Source: Bacteroidota bacterium
GTDB lineage: Bacteria; Bacteroidota; Bacteroidia; Chitinophagales; Chitinophagaceae
DNA length: 64,000 nucleotides
Assembly: GCA_013285595.1 (NCBI GenBank)
Contig: JABDHF010000004.1
Coordinates: 1 to 64,000 of the forward strand
Direction of reading: 5' to 3'
Below the pieces are notes generated by a model. The model saw only the letters and a list, made by a program, of their open reading frames with translations, was not told the DNA's origin and searched no databases. Made by a program: the position numbers and the translations under genes. Shown one piece after another: positions 46,580 to 56,013 of the stretch. Numbering within the stretch: position 1 is the stretch's first letter; each line of letters begins with the position of its first letter.

Positions 46580-47437
46580 ATGAAAAATATATTTTGCACT
46601 ATAGCTGCAATACCATGCTTATTGTTTTCTGCCCGGTCTTTAGCACAAGACAGCGACACCACCGCAAAGAAAAAAAAGCACCACGCCATTACTATATCTA
46701 ACAGGGGCTTCTCTATAAAAACGATCGATAGTACCACACCCAATAGCCAGGTCGGGAAAATAAAAGATACTGTAGAAGAAAAAAGCCGTTTCAATATCTC
46801 GTATGCCATGGTAGACCTTGGCGTAAACATCATCTCTGATAATACCAACTATGCAGACCCCGCCGTAAAAACATTTCTCAACGTACCCGCCAACAGGCAA
46901 AACAAAAGCCTCTTCGACCTGCGCACGGGTAAATCTATCAACGTAAATATCTATCCTGTAATGGTAAAATTCACAGCCTTAAAAGCAAAAAAGCAAAGGA
47001 TCTATATATCCACAGGTCTAGGGCTGCAACTCTATAACTTCCGTTACGAGTCTCCACTCACCTACACTAAAAATCCGTCATCGGTAACACTGGACACCAT
47101 AACGTTTAAAAAAGATAAGCTCGCCCTCGACTATCTTAATGTGCCTCTGATGTTCACCTTCAAAACCAAGCTGCATAAAGATACATGGCTTACCTACGGA
47201 GTAGGGATAACAGAAGGCTACCTGATCGCTTCATGGACAAAGCAGGAATCGGGCCAGCGTGGCAAAGTAAAGCTGCGTGATGCTTTCGGCTTGGCTAACA
47301 CCAATACGTGCCTCAGCGCAGAGTTTGGAGTAGAGGGTATCTTCAGGTTCTTTGCCAGCTACCAGCTTACATCATTGTACCAGAATGGGCTCGACCAGCA
47401 CCCTATTAGTTTCGGATTAAGGTTTGGAGGGATTTAA
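46580..47437 (+). CDS. Outer-membrane beta-barrel protein
   Basis: Starting at MKNIFCTIAAIPCLLFSARS gives 285 residues with a signal peptide cleaved after SLAQ (the longest frame adds 15 residues). Alternating beta strands and a C-terminal FGLRFGGI are typical of barrels, with aromatic/Gly patterns such as IYISTGLGLQLYNFRYE, LTYGVGITEGYLIASW and FFASYQLTSLYQNGLD. It resembles PorT-like or general outer-membrane barrels. With the sigma and anti-sigma genes it may be the operon's effector; this is inferred from spacing only. Confidence 0.78.
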   Translation: MKNIFCTIAAIPCLLFSARSLAQDSDTTAKKKKHHAITISNRGFSIKTIDSTTPNSQVGKIKDTVEEKSRFNISYAMVDLGVNIISDNTNYADPAVKTFLNVPANRQNKSLFDLRTGKSINVNIYPVMVKFTALKAKKQRIYISTGLGLQLYNFRYESPLTYTKNPSSVTLDTITFKKDKLALDYLNVPLMFTFKTKLHKDTWLTYGVGITEGYLIASWTKQESGQRGKVKLRDAFGLANTNTCLSAEFGVEGIFRFFASYQLTSLYQNGLDQHPISFGLRFGGI

Positions 47438-47445
47438 TATGCCCC

Positions 47446-47473
47446 GTAGAGACGCAATTCATTGCGTCTCTAC
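47446..47473. repeat. Palindromic repeat gtagagacgcaat / attgcgtctctac
   Basis: A 13-base perfect inverted repeat with 2-base centre, of a kind I recognise as dispersed in many bacterial genomes. It lies between converging genes and may end transcription in both directions. Confidence 0.75.
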
Positions 47474-47506
47474 ACAATACATTACAATACACCCCTCGCA
47501 AAAACA

Positions 47507-48172
47507 TCAGTTCTTTTTCTCGTTCACTATTTTACCATCCTGCATGGTAAGCGTGCGGTCGGTCATTTTTGCCAGCGCATCGTTGTGGGTGATCATCACA
47601 AAGGTCTGCCCAAACTTATCGCGCAGCTGCAGGAAGAGGTTATGCAGCGCCTGTGCATTAGCGCTGTCCAGGTTGCCAGTAGGCTCGTCCGCCATCACTA
47701 CAGATGGGCTGTTTACCAGCGCCCTTGCTATAGCTACCCGCTGCTGTTCCCCGCCAGATAGTTCAGATGGCTTATTCTCAAGCCTGCCGCCCAGGCCCAC
47801 TACATTCAGCATTTCTGCTGCCTGCTGCATAGCCTCTTTCTTGCTCACCCCTTTTATCCACAGCGGTACAGATACATTTTCGATCGCGCTGAACTCAGGC
47901 AGCAAATGATGAAACTGGAATACAAAACCTATATGGCTGTTGCGAAACCTTGCCTGCTTTTTCGATGGCAGTTGCAAGATGTCCGTACCCTCTATCAGCA
48001 CCTTACCACTATCCGGCTTGTCCAGCGCACCTACCAGGTGCAGCAGCGTACTCTTCCCCGCGCCCGATGGGCCAATGATAGATACTATCTCCCCTTTTGC
48101 TACATTTAAAGAAACATCATTGACCACCGTAAATGCGGCATATTTTTTGAAGAGGTTTGTTGCAGACAGCAT
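47507..48172 (-). CDS. lolD: ABC transporter ATP-binding protein (LolD/MacB type)
   Basis: The ATG at 48172 gives 221 residues (the longer frame's TTG is two codons up). Walker A is GPSGAGKS near residue 35, the Q loop FVFQFHHLLPEF, signature LSGGEQQRVAIARAL, and Walker B VVMADEPTGNLD. This is the LolD class, which with LolC/E sends lipoproteins to the outer membrane; MacB-type exporters look alike. No permease gene is adjacent, so the lolD name is by similarity. Confidence 0.88.
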   Translation of the reverse strand: MLSATNLFKKYAAFTVVNDVSLNVAKGEIVSIIGPSGAGKSTLLHLVGALDKPDSGKVLIEGTDILQLPSKKQARFRNSHIGFVFQFHHLLPEFSAIENVSVPLWIKGVSKKEAMQQAAEMLNVVGLGGRLENKPSELSGGEQQRVAIARALVNSPSVVMADEPTGNLDSANAQALHNLFLQLRDKFGQTFVMITHNDALAKMTDRTLTMQDGKIVNEKKN

Positions 48173-48328
48173 ATCCAAAGCGTAGTTTAATAAACTAATA
48201 ACTGCAAGTTATTTATTAATTAGCGACAATACCGAATAATAAGTTCATGCAGTATTCAATGCTAATCCTATTTTATTGTTAACAATTATATCTTTTCAAT
48301 TTTGTGTTTCAAATTTTGAATTTTGCCT

Positions 48329-48336
48329 TACATTTG
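48329..48336 (+). promoter_or_regulatory. Likely -7 element of the DUF2795 gene
   Basis: TACATTTG fits TAnnTTTG, with TTTG at 48301-48304 and 48315-48318 upstream (neither at the ideal spacing). The leader before ATG at 48370 would be about 30 bases. Confidence 0.45.
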
Positions 48337-48369
48337 CGGGAATTAGAATAAAAACAAACTATTTATAAT

Positions 48370-48591
48370 ATGTTCTGGACACTCGAATTAGCATCACATC
48401 TTGAAGACGCCCCATGGCCGGCCACAAAAGACGAACTTATCGATTATGCCATCCGGTCAGGTGCACCGCTTGAGGTGGTAGAAAACCTGCAGGAGCTTGA
48501 TGATGAAGGAGAGATCTACGAAGGCATTGAAGACATTTGGCCCGACTATCCTACACAGGAAGACTTCTTCTTTAATGAAGATGAGTATTAA
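48370..48591 (+). CDS. DUF2795 small acidic protein
   Basis: 73 residues: MFWTLELASHLEDAPWPATK and DELIDYAIRSGAPLEVVENL define DUF2795; the tail is strongly acidic (DDEGEIYEGIEDIW). The family is small, common in Bacteroidota, and of unknown role. Single-gene transcript with its own promoter and terminator. Confidence 0.9.
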   Translation: MFWTLELASHLEDAPWPATKDELIDYAIRSGAPLEVVENLQELDDEGEIYEGIEDIWPDYPTQEDFFFNEDEY

Positions 48592-48627
48592 GTAAACCGA
48601 CAGCCATTGCCATTGCCATTTAATTTT

Positions 48628-48647
48628 GATCCCGCTTCGGCGGGATC
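48628..48647 (+). terminator. Hairpin terminator of the DUF2795 gene
   Basis: gatcccgc ttcg gcgggatc followed by tttgtttt, 36 bases after the stop codon. Confidence 0.88.
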
Positions 48648-48759
48648 TTTGTTTTCAACGCATTCACTATTATCCCGATCTGTCGCCATAGCAGCGCTTT
48701 TCAGCATATAAAATGGCAGCTTGAGAAACGTTGCCTAGCGCTGTAAGCAGTTATATTGC

Positions 48760-48767
48760 TACATTTG
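48760..48767 (+). promoter_or_regulatory. Likely -7 element of the LOG-family gene
   Basis: TACATTTG fits TAnnTTTG and lies 18 bases before ATG at 48785. Confidence 0.45.
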
Positions 48768-48784
48768 GGTCATAATCAACGTTT

Positions 48785-49366
48785 ATGGAAAGCATAGTAG
48801 TTTTTTGCGGATCGGGAGAGGGCTACAACGAGCTTTACCGCGAAACCGCCTACCAGCTTGGCAAAACCCTGGCTGAGCAAAATATACGCGTAATATACGG
48901 CGGCGCTAAAGTGGGATTGATGGGCGCTCTTGCCGATGGCGTTTTGCAGCACGGAGGGAAGATAATAGGCGTCATCCCCTACTTCCTGAAAACAAAAGAA
49001 GTAGCACACGAAGGCCTTACAGAATTGATAACGGTAGAGACCATGCATGATCGCAAGCTGAAGATGTCTGAGCTCAGCGACGGCGTCATCACCATGCCGG
49101 GCGGCTGGGGCACTATGGAAGAAATGTTCGAGATGCTTACCTGGGGCCAATTAGGCTTGCACACAAAGCCCATAGGCCTGCTCAATGTGAACGGCTACTA
49201 CGATGCCCTGAAAGCGCTCTCCGACAATATGGTGCAGGAAGGCTTCCTCAATGAATGCGTAAACGCCACACTCCTCATGAGCGACAGCATAGAAGAGCTA
49301 ATGGAGCAAATGACCGCCTACGTAGCGCCGCCAGCCCCAAAATGGATCACCGAACAAACAACATAA
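48785..49366 (+). CDS. LOG-family protein (cytokinin-type phosphoribohydrolase)
   Basis: 193 residues, Rossmann fold. IVVFCGSGEGYNELYRETAY at the start, VIYGGAKVGLMGALADGVL near 40-58, the active-site motif MPGGWGTMEEMFEMLTWGQL near 105-125, and KPIGLLNVNGYYDAL. LOG enzymes split nucleoside 5'-monophosphates to base and ribose phosphate; in bacteria they often act in purine turnover. Only GGWGT departs slightly from the usual PGGxGT spelling, within family variation. Confidence 0.93.
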   Translation: MESIVVFCGSGEGYNELYRETAYQLGKTLAEQNIRVIYGGAKVGLMGALADGVLQHGGKIIGVIPYFLKTKEVAHEGLTELITVETMHDRKLKMSELSDGVITMPGGWGTMEEMFEMLTWGQLGLHTKPIGLLNVNGYYDALKALSDNMVQEGFLNECVNATLLMSDSIEELMEQMTAYVAPPAPKWITEQTT

Positions 49367-49386
49367 AAACATAAATGAAAGCATAC

Positions 49387-49420
49387 AAAAAGGGCTGGTC
49401 GAAAATCGATCAGCCCTTTT
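49387..49420. terminator. Bidirectional terminator between LOG and T9SS-cargo genes
   Basis: aaaagggctggtcga / tcgatcagccctttt with a 4-base centre; A and T runs on both sides, between converging stop codons. Confidence 0.9.
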
Positions 49421-49442
49421 TGTTGAGTAGCTATATGCATTA

Positions 49443-50453
49443 TTACCTGTTCAGTGTCACGTTCCCTTTTTGTATAGTAGTACCGCTATTATCTTTTATA
49501 GTATAGAAGTACATACCACCCGCTAATTCTGATACATCCAGCGCATCTTTGCCCGTCAGTACTTTAGTAGCTGCCACCTGCCCGCTTGCAGATAGCAGGG
49601 TGCATGTAAGCCCAGCGCTCTGCGCACCATCAAAGAAGATAGTATTCGTTGCCGGGTTAGGGTACACTTTTATTGCATTGTTGGCAACCACATTCTTCAC
49701 AGCCTCGTGAGAAACTTGCGGCCTGCTGGTCATAGTCACATCGTCTACATACAGTATGCTGCTGTCCAGTGTCTGCGTAGCGCCCCCACTGCTTGCAAAG
49801 GTGATGCGAAATGTATCAGCTGTGCTAAGCGTGTCTGTGTAAACAACATTGGCTGTTATCTGTGTCCACGACGAGCTAGGCCCTATCAGCGCTATACCAG
49901 TACCTATTGTGCCCCCAACCCTGCTGATGGCTGTTACAGTAAGTAATGCCGTATCGTGGCCGCCAAACAAATGGGTTATCGAGTCTTTACCAGGATAGTA
50001 TTGTGTCCAGGCGCTTACTGACATCGGCCTGTCAGTAGTAAGCAGGCCGCCTAAAAAGCTGACACCGGTTATATAAGGCGCAGTAAATATAATATGCACG
50101 TTAGCCTGTGAATTGGACATAGTGCCCGCAAACAATAGAGTATCCTGGAATGTGCTCATTATTTTGGCAGAATGAGAGCCGCCATGCACATAGGTAGGGT
50201 TACTTTCTTCAAAAAGCTGCGCATGCCATGCGTCATCCGGTATTGGCGTAGGTAACAGCGCACCAAACGTTTGCCCTAACCCTATAAAAGTAGAATCTGA
50301 ACCAAACCAGCTTGCCGGGCATTGTACTCCTATTGCGGTGGAGGTCCCCGACGTATTACTGCGCCATATCTCCATATCACCACCAGGCACTGTTTGAGCA
50401 AACGATCCCATAGCTGCCGTTAATGCACAAAAAAGTAAATAGATCTTCTTCAT
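49443..50453 (-). CDS. T9SS-exported protein, PCMD/carbohydrate-type beta domain
   Basis: 336 residues. A signal peptide (MKKIYLLFCALTAAMGSFAQ), then a beta-rich domain of about 230 residues starting VPGGDMEIWRSNTSG with LYVDDVTMT at its end, the look of PCMD-type domains that may bind glycans. It ends with a T9SS sorting domain (IKVYPNPATNTIFFDG ... LAGGMYFYTIKDNSG). It follows the peroxiredoxin gene by 42 bases on the same strand and may share its transcript. Function unknown beyond export. Confidence 0.85.
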   Translation of the reverse strand: MKKIYLLFCALTAAMGSFAQTVPGGDMEIWRSNTSGTSTAIGVQCPASWFGSDSTFIGLGQTFGALLPTPIPDDAWHAQLFEESNPTYVHGGSHSAKIMSTFQDTLLFAGTMSNSQANVHIIFTAPYITGVSFLGGLLTTDRPMSVSAWTQYYPGKDSITHLFGGHDTALLTVTAISRVGGTIGTGIALIGPSSSWTQITANVVYTDTLSTADTFRITFASSGGATQTLDSSILYVDDVTMTSRPQVSHEAVKNVVANNAIKVYPNPATNTIFFDGAQSAGLTCTLLSASGQVAATKVLTGKDALDVSELAGGMYFYTIKDNSGTTIQKGNVTLNR

Positions 50454-50495
50454 ATTTTTTTATTTAAGGGCCTTATAAAATTATAAAGGTGCAAA

Positions 50496-50969
50496 TTACT
50501 GATTAATCTCTTTCAAACATGCCTGTATCGCATCAAAATTGGGTATTTCAGTTGCATTTTCCAGCACTTCGGCATAGCGCACAATACCTTCTTTATCAAT
50601 TACAAACGCAGAGCGCTTCGATACACCGTCCATGTCATTGAAGAAATGCTCATAAATGGCATCATATGCTGTCGATGCCGTTTTATTAAAATCACTAAGC
50701 AATGCAAAATTCAGGTTCTGCTCATGCTTATACTTATGCAATGAAAACAAGGAGTCGACCGATATTCCAAATACTTCAGCCTCTATATTATTATAAAAAG
50801 CAATATTGTCTCTCACAGAGCAAAGCTCCTTCGTACATGTGCTGGTAAATGCTAATGGGAAAAACAACAATACAACATTTTTACCCTTTTGCTCGCTAAG
50901 GGTCACTTTATTCTTATCGCTGTCGCGTAGCGTAAAGTCTGGGGCTTGCTGTCCTATCTGTATGGCCAT
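50496..50969 (-). CDS. Peroxiredoxin (AhpC/TSA family)
   Basis: 157 residues, thioredoxin fold. APDFTLRDSDKNKVTLSE at the start, FFPLAFTSTCTKELCSVRD at residues 36-53 with peroxidatic Cys45 and a likely resolving Cys50 (BCP-type CTxExC spacing), then GISVDSLFSLHKY and RSAFVIDKEGIVRYAEV. It reduces peroxides using thioredoxin-like donors. Class could be AhpE or BCP; the second Cys favours the latter. Confidence 0.9.
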   Translation of the reverse strand: MAIQIGQQAPDFTLRDSDKNKVTLSEQKGKNVVLLFFPLAFTSTCTKELCSVRDNIAFYNNIEAEVFGISVDSLFSLHKYKHEQNLNFALLSDFNKTASTAYDAIYEHFFNDMDGVSKRSAFVIDKEGIVRYAEVLENATEIPNFDAIQACLKEINQ

Positions 50970-51172
50970 GTCTTTTTGGTAAAAGTAAGTGATGAAAAAT
51001 TACTGTCAAAATGAAATATATTATTGTTTATAATAAATTTTAACCTGTCAGAATAAACAAAAAAATCGGCAGATGGTCTCGCTGGCCTGCAAAATTGACC
51101 GACATTTGCCCCCCGCCGCACAATGGCATAAAATGTGACGAACAGTATTTACAAAACTTAAAATATACAATT

Positions 51173-51454
51173 ATGGCTACAAACGTAAACATTACCCCCT
51201 TGCACGACAGGGTAATCGTGAAACCCGCCGCTGCTGAAGAGAAAACTGCCGGAGGCATCATTATCCCCGACACTGCAAAAGAGAAACCGCAACGTGGCAC
51301 CGTTATGGCGGCAGGCCCTGGTAAAAAAGATGAACCAATGACCGTAAAAACAGGCGATACCATCCTTTATGGCAAGTACGCCGGCACAGAAGTATCGCTG
51401 GAAGGTGAAGACTACCTGATCATGCGCGAAAGTGATATACTGGCTGTGATCTAA
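51173..51454 (+). CDS. groES: Co-chaperonin GroES
   Basis: The ATG at 51173 gives 93 residues starting [20 protein letters not shown] (a 26-residue upstream extension is not GroES-like). The mobile loop [20 protein letters not shown], then [14 protein letters not shown], and [20 protein letters not shown] are all present. It caps the GroEL folding chamber. groEL follows after 110 bases that contain two inverted C/G-block repeats. No CIRCE operator was seen. Confidence 0.97.
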   Translation: MATNVNITPLHDRVIVKPAAAEEKTAGGIIIPDTAKEKPQRGTVMAAGPGKKDEPMTVKTGDTILYGKYAGTEVSLEGEDYLIMRESDILAVI

Positions 51455-51455
51455 A

Positions 51456-51551
51456 ACCCCAAACCCCTAAAGGGGCTCTAAAAAGTAAGACAAATACAGT
51501 AAAACAATTCCTAACAATACTCCGATGCTCCCCTTTAGGGGCCGGGGGCTT
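51456..51551. repeat. Pair of C/G-block repeats between groES and groEL
   Basis: accccaaacccctaaagggg (51456-51477) and gctcccctttaggggccggg (51527-51551) are inverted copies of the element found at murA. They lie within the operon's only intergenic gap, where they may pair and modulate groEL expression or mRNA stability. Confidence 0.65.
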
Positions 51552-51558
51552 AAATTAA

Positions 51559-53202
<1,644 letters not shown>

Positions 53203-53230
53203 GCTCAATAAGTTTAAGATAAAAACCAAT

Positions 53231-53252
53231 AGCCCTGGCGAATGCCGGGGCT
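53231..53252 (+). terminator. Hairpin terminator of groES-groEL
   Basis: agccctggc gaat gccggggct (one mismatch) followed by tttt, 28 bases after groEL. Confidence 0.8.
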
Positions 53253-53261
53253 TTTGCTATT

Positions 53262-53440
53262 ATGCCAATTGGTTTGCCCCGGCGGGGCTATCTGTTTGTA
53301 GCCCTACAAAACAAAAAACCGTTTCTTGCCCCAGCGGAGCTGCCCTACTCGTTGCTTTCGTCGCCGCCAGATCTCCACCGCTATAGCGTCTATAATACAG
53401 TACTTTACCCACGGCTCCTGATTTGTTATCAGCAACTTGG
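53262..53440. repeat. Dispersed intergenic repeat with ccccggcggggc / gccccagcggagc blocks
   Basis: Two related palindromic blocks (gccccggcggggc, about 53275-53288, and gccccagcggagc, about 53329-53341) in a stretch of about 180 bases with no gene. The block type resembles intergenic repeats I recall from other Bacteroidota. Small frames on both strands here are shadows of it. Confidence 0.5.
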
Positions 53441-53500
53441 CGCAACAAACAAAATATTTTTCCATATCTTTCGTTATACTTCTAAACCATCTGCCCCTCT

Positions 53501-54886
53501 ATGAAACGCATATTACTACATTCATCCCTTGTTATCCTCCTGCTTCTATCCTTCGCATCTCAGGCCCAGGTCATTTATCATTTTGCTGGTAGCGGGGTTA
53601 ACGGCCCTAGTACCGGTTGCGAGCAGCCAGCCATATCATCCGCATTCTCTTTTGGCGACCATGCAATTTTCGCCAATGCCTGGGATACCTATGTCTGGGG
53701 CGGAGATCTTTACGTGTGCGAGAAAAACAACCACAGGGCACGGGATGTTGATAACTCCTTTGCGCTCGACTGTTATGCCGGCAGCAACACTTCGGGTTAT
53801 TCTGGCGATGGGTTGCACAGCGGTTATGCCACACTTATTTCACCACATTCCATGTTCTGGGACACTACTATTGCTACCGGTTTTATAGCAGACAGTGGTG
53901 CCCGCAATATCCGTATGGTAAACGGCCCCCGCTACATATCTACACTGGCGGGTTTCGGGGCGCCATTGACTGGTGAAACTACAGGCACAGACACAATAGG
54001 TATTGATATTGAGGGAATCACAGGCAATTATCATGGCGATCTTTATTTTACTGATCTTGTTCACCGCTCGGTTCGCCATAGAGATCCCGCTGGCATTATC
54101 ACCACTATAGCCGGCAACGGCACTGCTGCATATCCCGCCGATGGCGGTCCCGCCACTGCCGCATCTCTCCGCTACCCGTCCGATATTACTATAGATGCCT
54201 CGGGCAATATCTATTTTACTGACTCACAGCGCGTACGTATGATAAACCCTTCAGGCACCATTGCCACCATTGCAGGTTGCGATATTTCCGGGTATCTCGG
54301 CGATGGTAGTCCCGCTACAGACGCCCATATCACACCTACCGCTATCGCATTCGATCACTATGGCTGCATGCTCATAGCCTCCCCGTCAGACCATCGTGTG
54401 CTTAGGGTCAGCCCTTCCGGTACCATCTCTACCCTTGCAGGCAATGGCACTTGGACGGGTGTCACACCCGCCGATGGTACCCCCGCCACTGCAGCCCAGC
54501 TTCAATATCCTTCAGGTGTCACTGTAAATATTGTCGGCGATATCTTTATTTCGGATTCACACTCACAAATAGTCTGGCTTATTCGCTCATCTTCTGTACC
54601 CCCTCCTCCTGGTACTTCAGCTGTCACTAACGTCTATGCTACTTTCCAGCCTGTGCTCTCTCTTTACCCTAACCCTAACCCCGGCGCGTTTACACTGTTG
54701 CTTACCACACCTGCTGCTACCACTGCTCACGTCATTATCACAGATATTGCCGGGCAAAACGTCGCGGAGCAAGACATAGCGACAAACCATGTTATACCAC
54801 TCACACTTACCGCGCCGCCCGGACTCTATTTTATTACAGCTATCACCCCGGGCACAAAGCAAACTATTTCCTTTAGCATCCAGTAA
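53501..54886 (+). CDS. T9SS-exported NHL-repeat protein
   Basis: 461 residues. Signal peptide (MKRILLHSSLVILLLLSFAS, cleaved after AQ). Residues about 25-370 hold NHL-like beta-propeller repeats with the Bacteroidota pattern GIITTIAGNGTAAYPADGGP, ATAASLRYPSDITIDASGNI and YFTDSQRVRMI. The end is a T9SS sorting domain (LSLYPNPNPGAFTLLLTTPA ... PGLYFITAITPG). It should be a secreted or surface propeller for protein or glycan contacts. A paralogue of the same layout lies at 57922-59304 on the other strand. Confidence 0.9.
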   Translation: MKRILLHSSLVILLLLSFASQAQVIYHFAGSGVNGPSTGCEQPAISSAFSFGDHAIFANAWDTYVWGGDLYVCEKNNHRARDVDNSFALDCYAGSNTSGYSGDGLHSGYATLISPHSMFWDTTIATGFIADSGARNIRMVNGPRYISTLAGFGAPLTGETTGTDTIGIDIEGITGNYHGDLYFTDLVHRSVRHRDPAGIITTIAGNGTAAYPADGGPATAASLRYPSDITIDASGNIYFTDSQRVRMINPSGTIATIAGCDISGYLGDGSPATDAHITPTAIAFDHYGCMLIASPSDHRVLRVSPSGTISTLAGNGTWTGVTPADGTPATAAQLQYPSGVTVNIVGDIFISDSHSQIVWLIRSSSVPPPPGTSAVTNVYATFQPVLSLYPNPNPGAFTLLLTTPAATTAHVIITDIAGQNVAEQDIATNHVIPLTLTAPPGLYFITAITPGTKQTISFSIQ

Positions 54887-55146
54887 TCTTCGCCACCATC
54901 GCGACTTCGCCATCCACGAGAAATGCTTGCACAAAATATTAGGGAAGAGCATCTTGTTCTGCCCATAAGTCTCGGTTTGAAACCGGCATTCACTTGATTC
55001 AGCCTAATCAAGCCGGGCCATGTTGCATTATCTATAGATCACTGATTCCACTTCCATTCACCATTCCTAACTTTCCTTAAAAAAGCCCTTGCATACCATC
55101 AACCACGATCCAATAAACAAATCCCTGATCCCATAGCAATAGAGCA

Positions 55147-55339
55147 CGTGAAAAACATAGCACCCGCTCCCCCAAAAACGACCTTAACCCCAAGCCAGGC
55201 AAGCCTCTCAGATCGGAGCCGTCATTTCGCAACGGAGTGCGGCGCAGCAAACGAAGTGGAGAAATCCCCTGAGAATTGGCAATCAGCCAAATCAACGAAC
55301 TGCCTCCCAATTGCGGCAGCAATCATACAGAACACATGA
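55147..55339. repeat. Long intergenic repeat, copy 1
   Basis: 193 bp, matching 55461-55653 without indels and with about a dozen substitutions. Holds the core cccgctcccccaaaaac (55163-55179) followed by a segment (cgtcatttcgcaacggagtg and beyond) of the REP-like type seen in other Bacteroidota. Confidence 0.85.
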
Positions 55340-55460
55340 AAAACACAACACCCGCTCCCCCAAAAACGACCTCAAAACCAAGTCAGGCAAGCCTTTCATT
55401 TTCCAAGCCCATACATTCCGGCTATCCGAATACGATCCCAATTCCCAAAATAATAGAGCA
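55340..55460. repeat. Divergent repeat unit, copy 2
   Basis: Shares the first ~60 bases with copies 1 and 3 (core at 55351-55367) but its second half is unrelated and shorter. Confidence 0.7.
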
Positions 55461-55653
55461 CATGAAAAATACAGCACCCGCTCCCCCAAAAACGACCTTA
55501 AACCCAAGACAGGCAAGGTTTTCAGATCGGAGCCGTCATTTCGCAACGGAGTGCGGCGCAGCAAACGAAGTGGAGAGATCCCCTGAGAATTGGCAATCAG
55601 CCAAATCAACGAACTGCCTCCCAATTGCAGCAGCAATCATACAGAGCACATGA
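55461..55653. repeat. Long intergenic repeat, copy 3
   Basis: 193 bp copy nearly identical to 55147-55339; core at 55477-55493. Confidence 0.85.
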
Positions 55654-55735
55654 TACTACCCCCCAAATTCCCAATAACAAATTCCTAACTCCTAACCAAT
55701 TTCATTAACTTTATATAAACAAAAACACACTGCAT

Positions 55736-56008
55736 ATGAAAAAGGGCATACAAAAATGGAGTGTATTCTTAGGCAAGTCCATGCTTTGGTCGTTACTGCT
55801 CTATGTAGCGCTCATGCTTGCCGTAAACTGGGACGATATTCACAATGCCTTTACCGGCAGGAATAAAATAACCATTGTAGCCGATACCACCACAGCATCA
55901 CAAAATACATCAGCGCAAGTGCCTGCAACAATTACACATCACGCAAGCTCCTTTAAGAAGGTCATTACATTATTCAGTGGCATATCAAAAGCCGCTACAG
56001 CATTGTAA
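55736..56008 (+). CDS. Small hypothetical membrane protein
   Basis: 90 residues with ATG start; one hydrophobic helix (SMLWSLLLYVALMLAVNW, about residues 15-32) after a basic start (MKKGIQKWSVFLGK), then a Thr/Ser-rich outer part. No family recognised. It converges with the 583-residue gene after a 5-base gap. Real gene likely but not certain. Confidence 0.6.
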   Translation: MKKGIQKWSVFLGKSMLWSLLLYVALMLAVNWDDIHNAFTGRNKITIVADTTTASQNTSAQVPATITHHASSFKKVITLFSGISKAATAL

Positions 56009-56013
56009 TAAAC

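Larger units (their letters stand above)
54887..55735. other. Repeat-rich intergenic region
   Basis: No credible gene. After about 250 bases of unremarkable sequence lies an array of three related units (55147-55339, 55340-55460, 55461-55653). Frames of 60-125 residues on both strands here (for example APAPPKTT on the plus strand) are translated repeats without start signals or family resemblance. Confidence 0.7.

Noticed and set aside
53260-53448. A 62-residue minus-strand frame after groEL
   Set aside because: It is a translation of the intergenic repeat there.
55276-55653. A 125-residue plus-strand frame with repeated NTxPAPPKTT
   Set aside because: It is a translation of the intergenic repeat units; copies 1 and 3 read alike only because the DNA is repeated, and there is no start signal.
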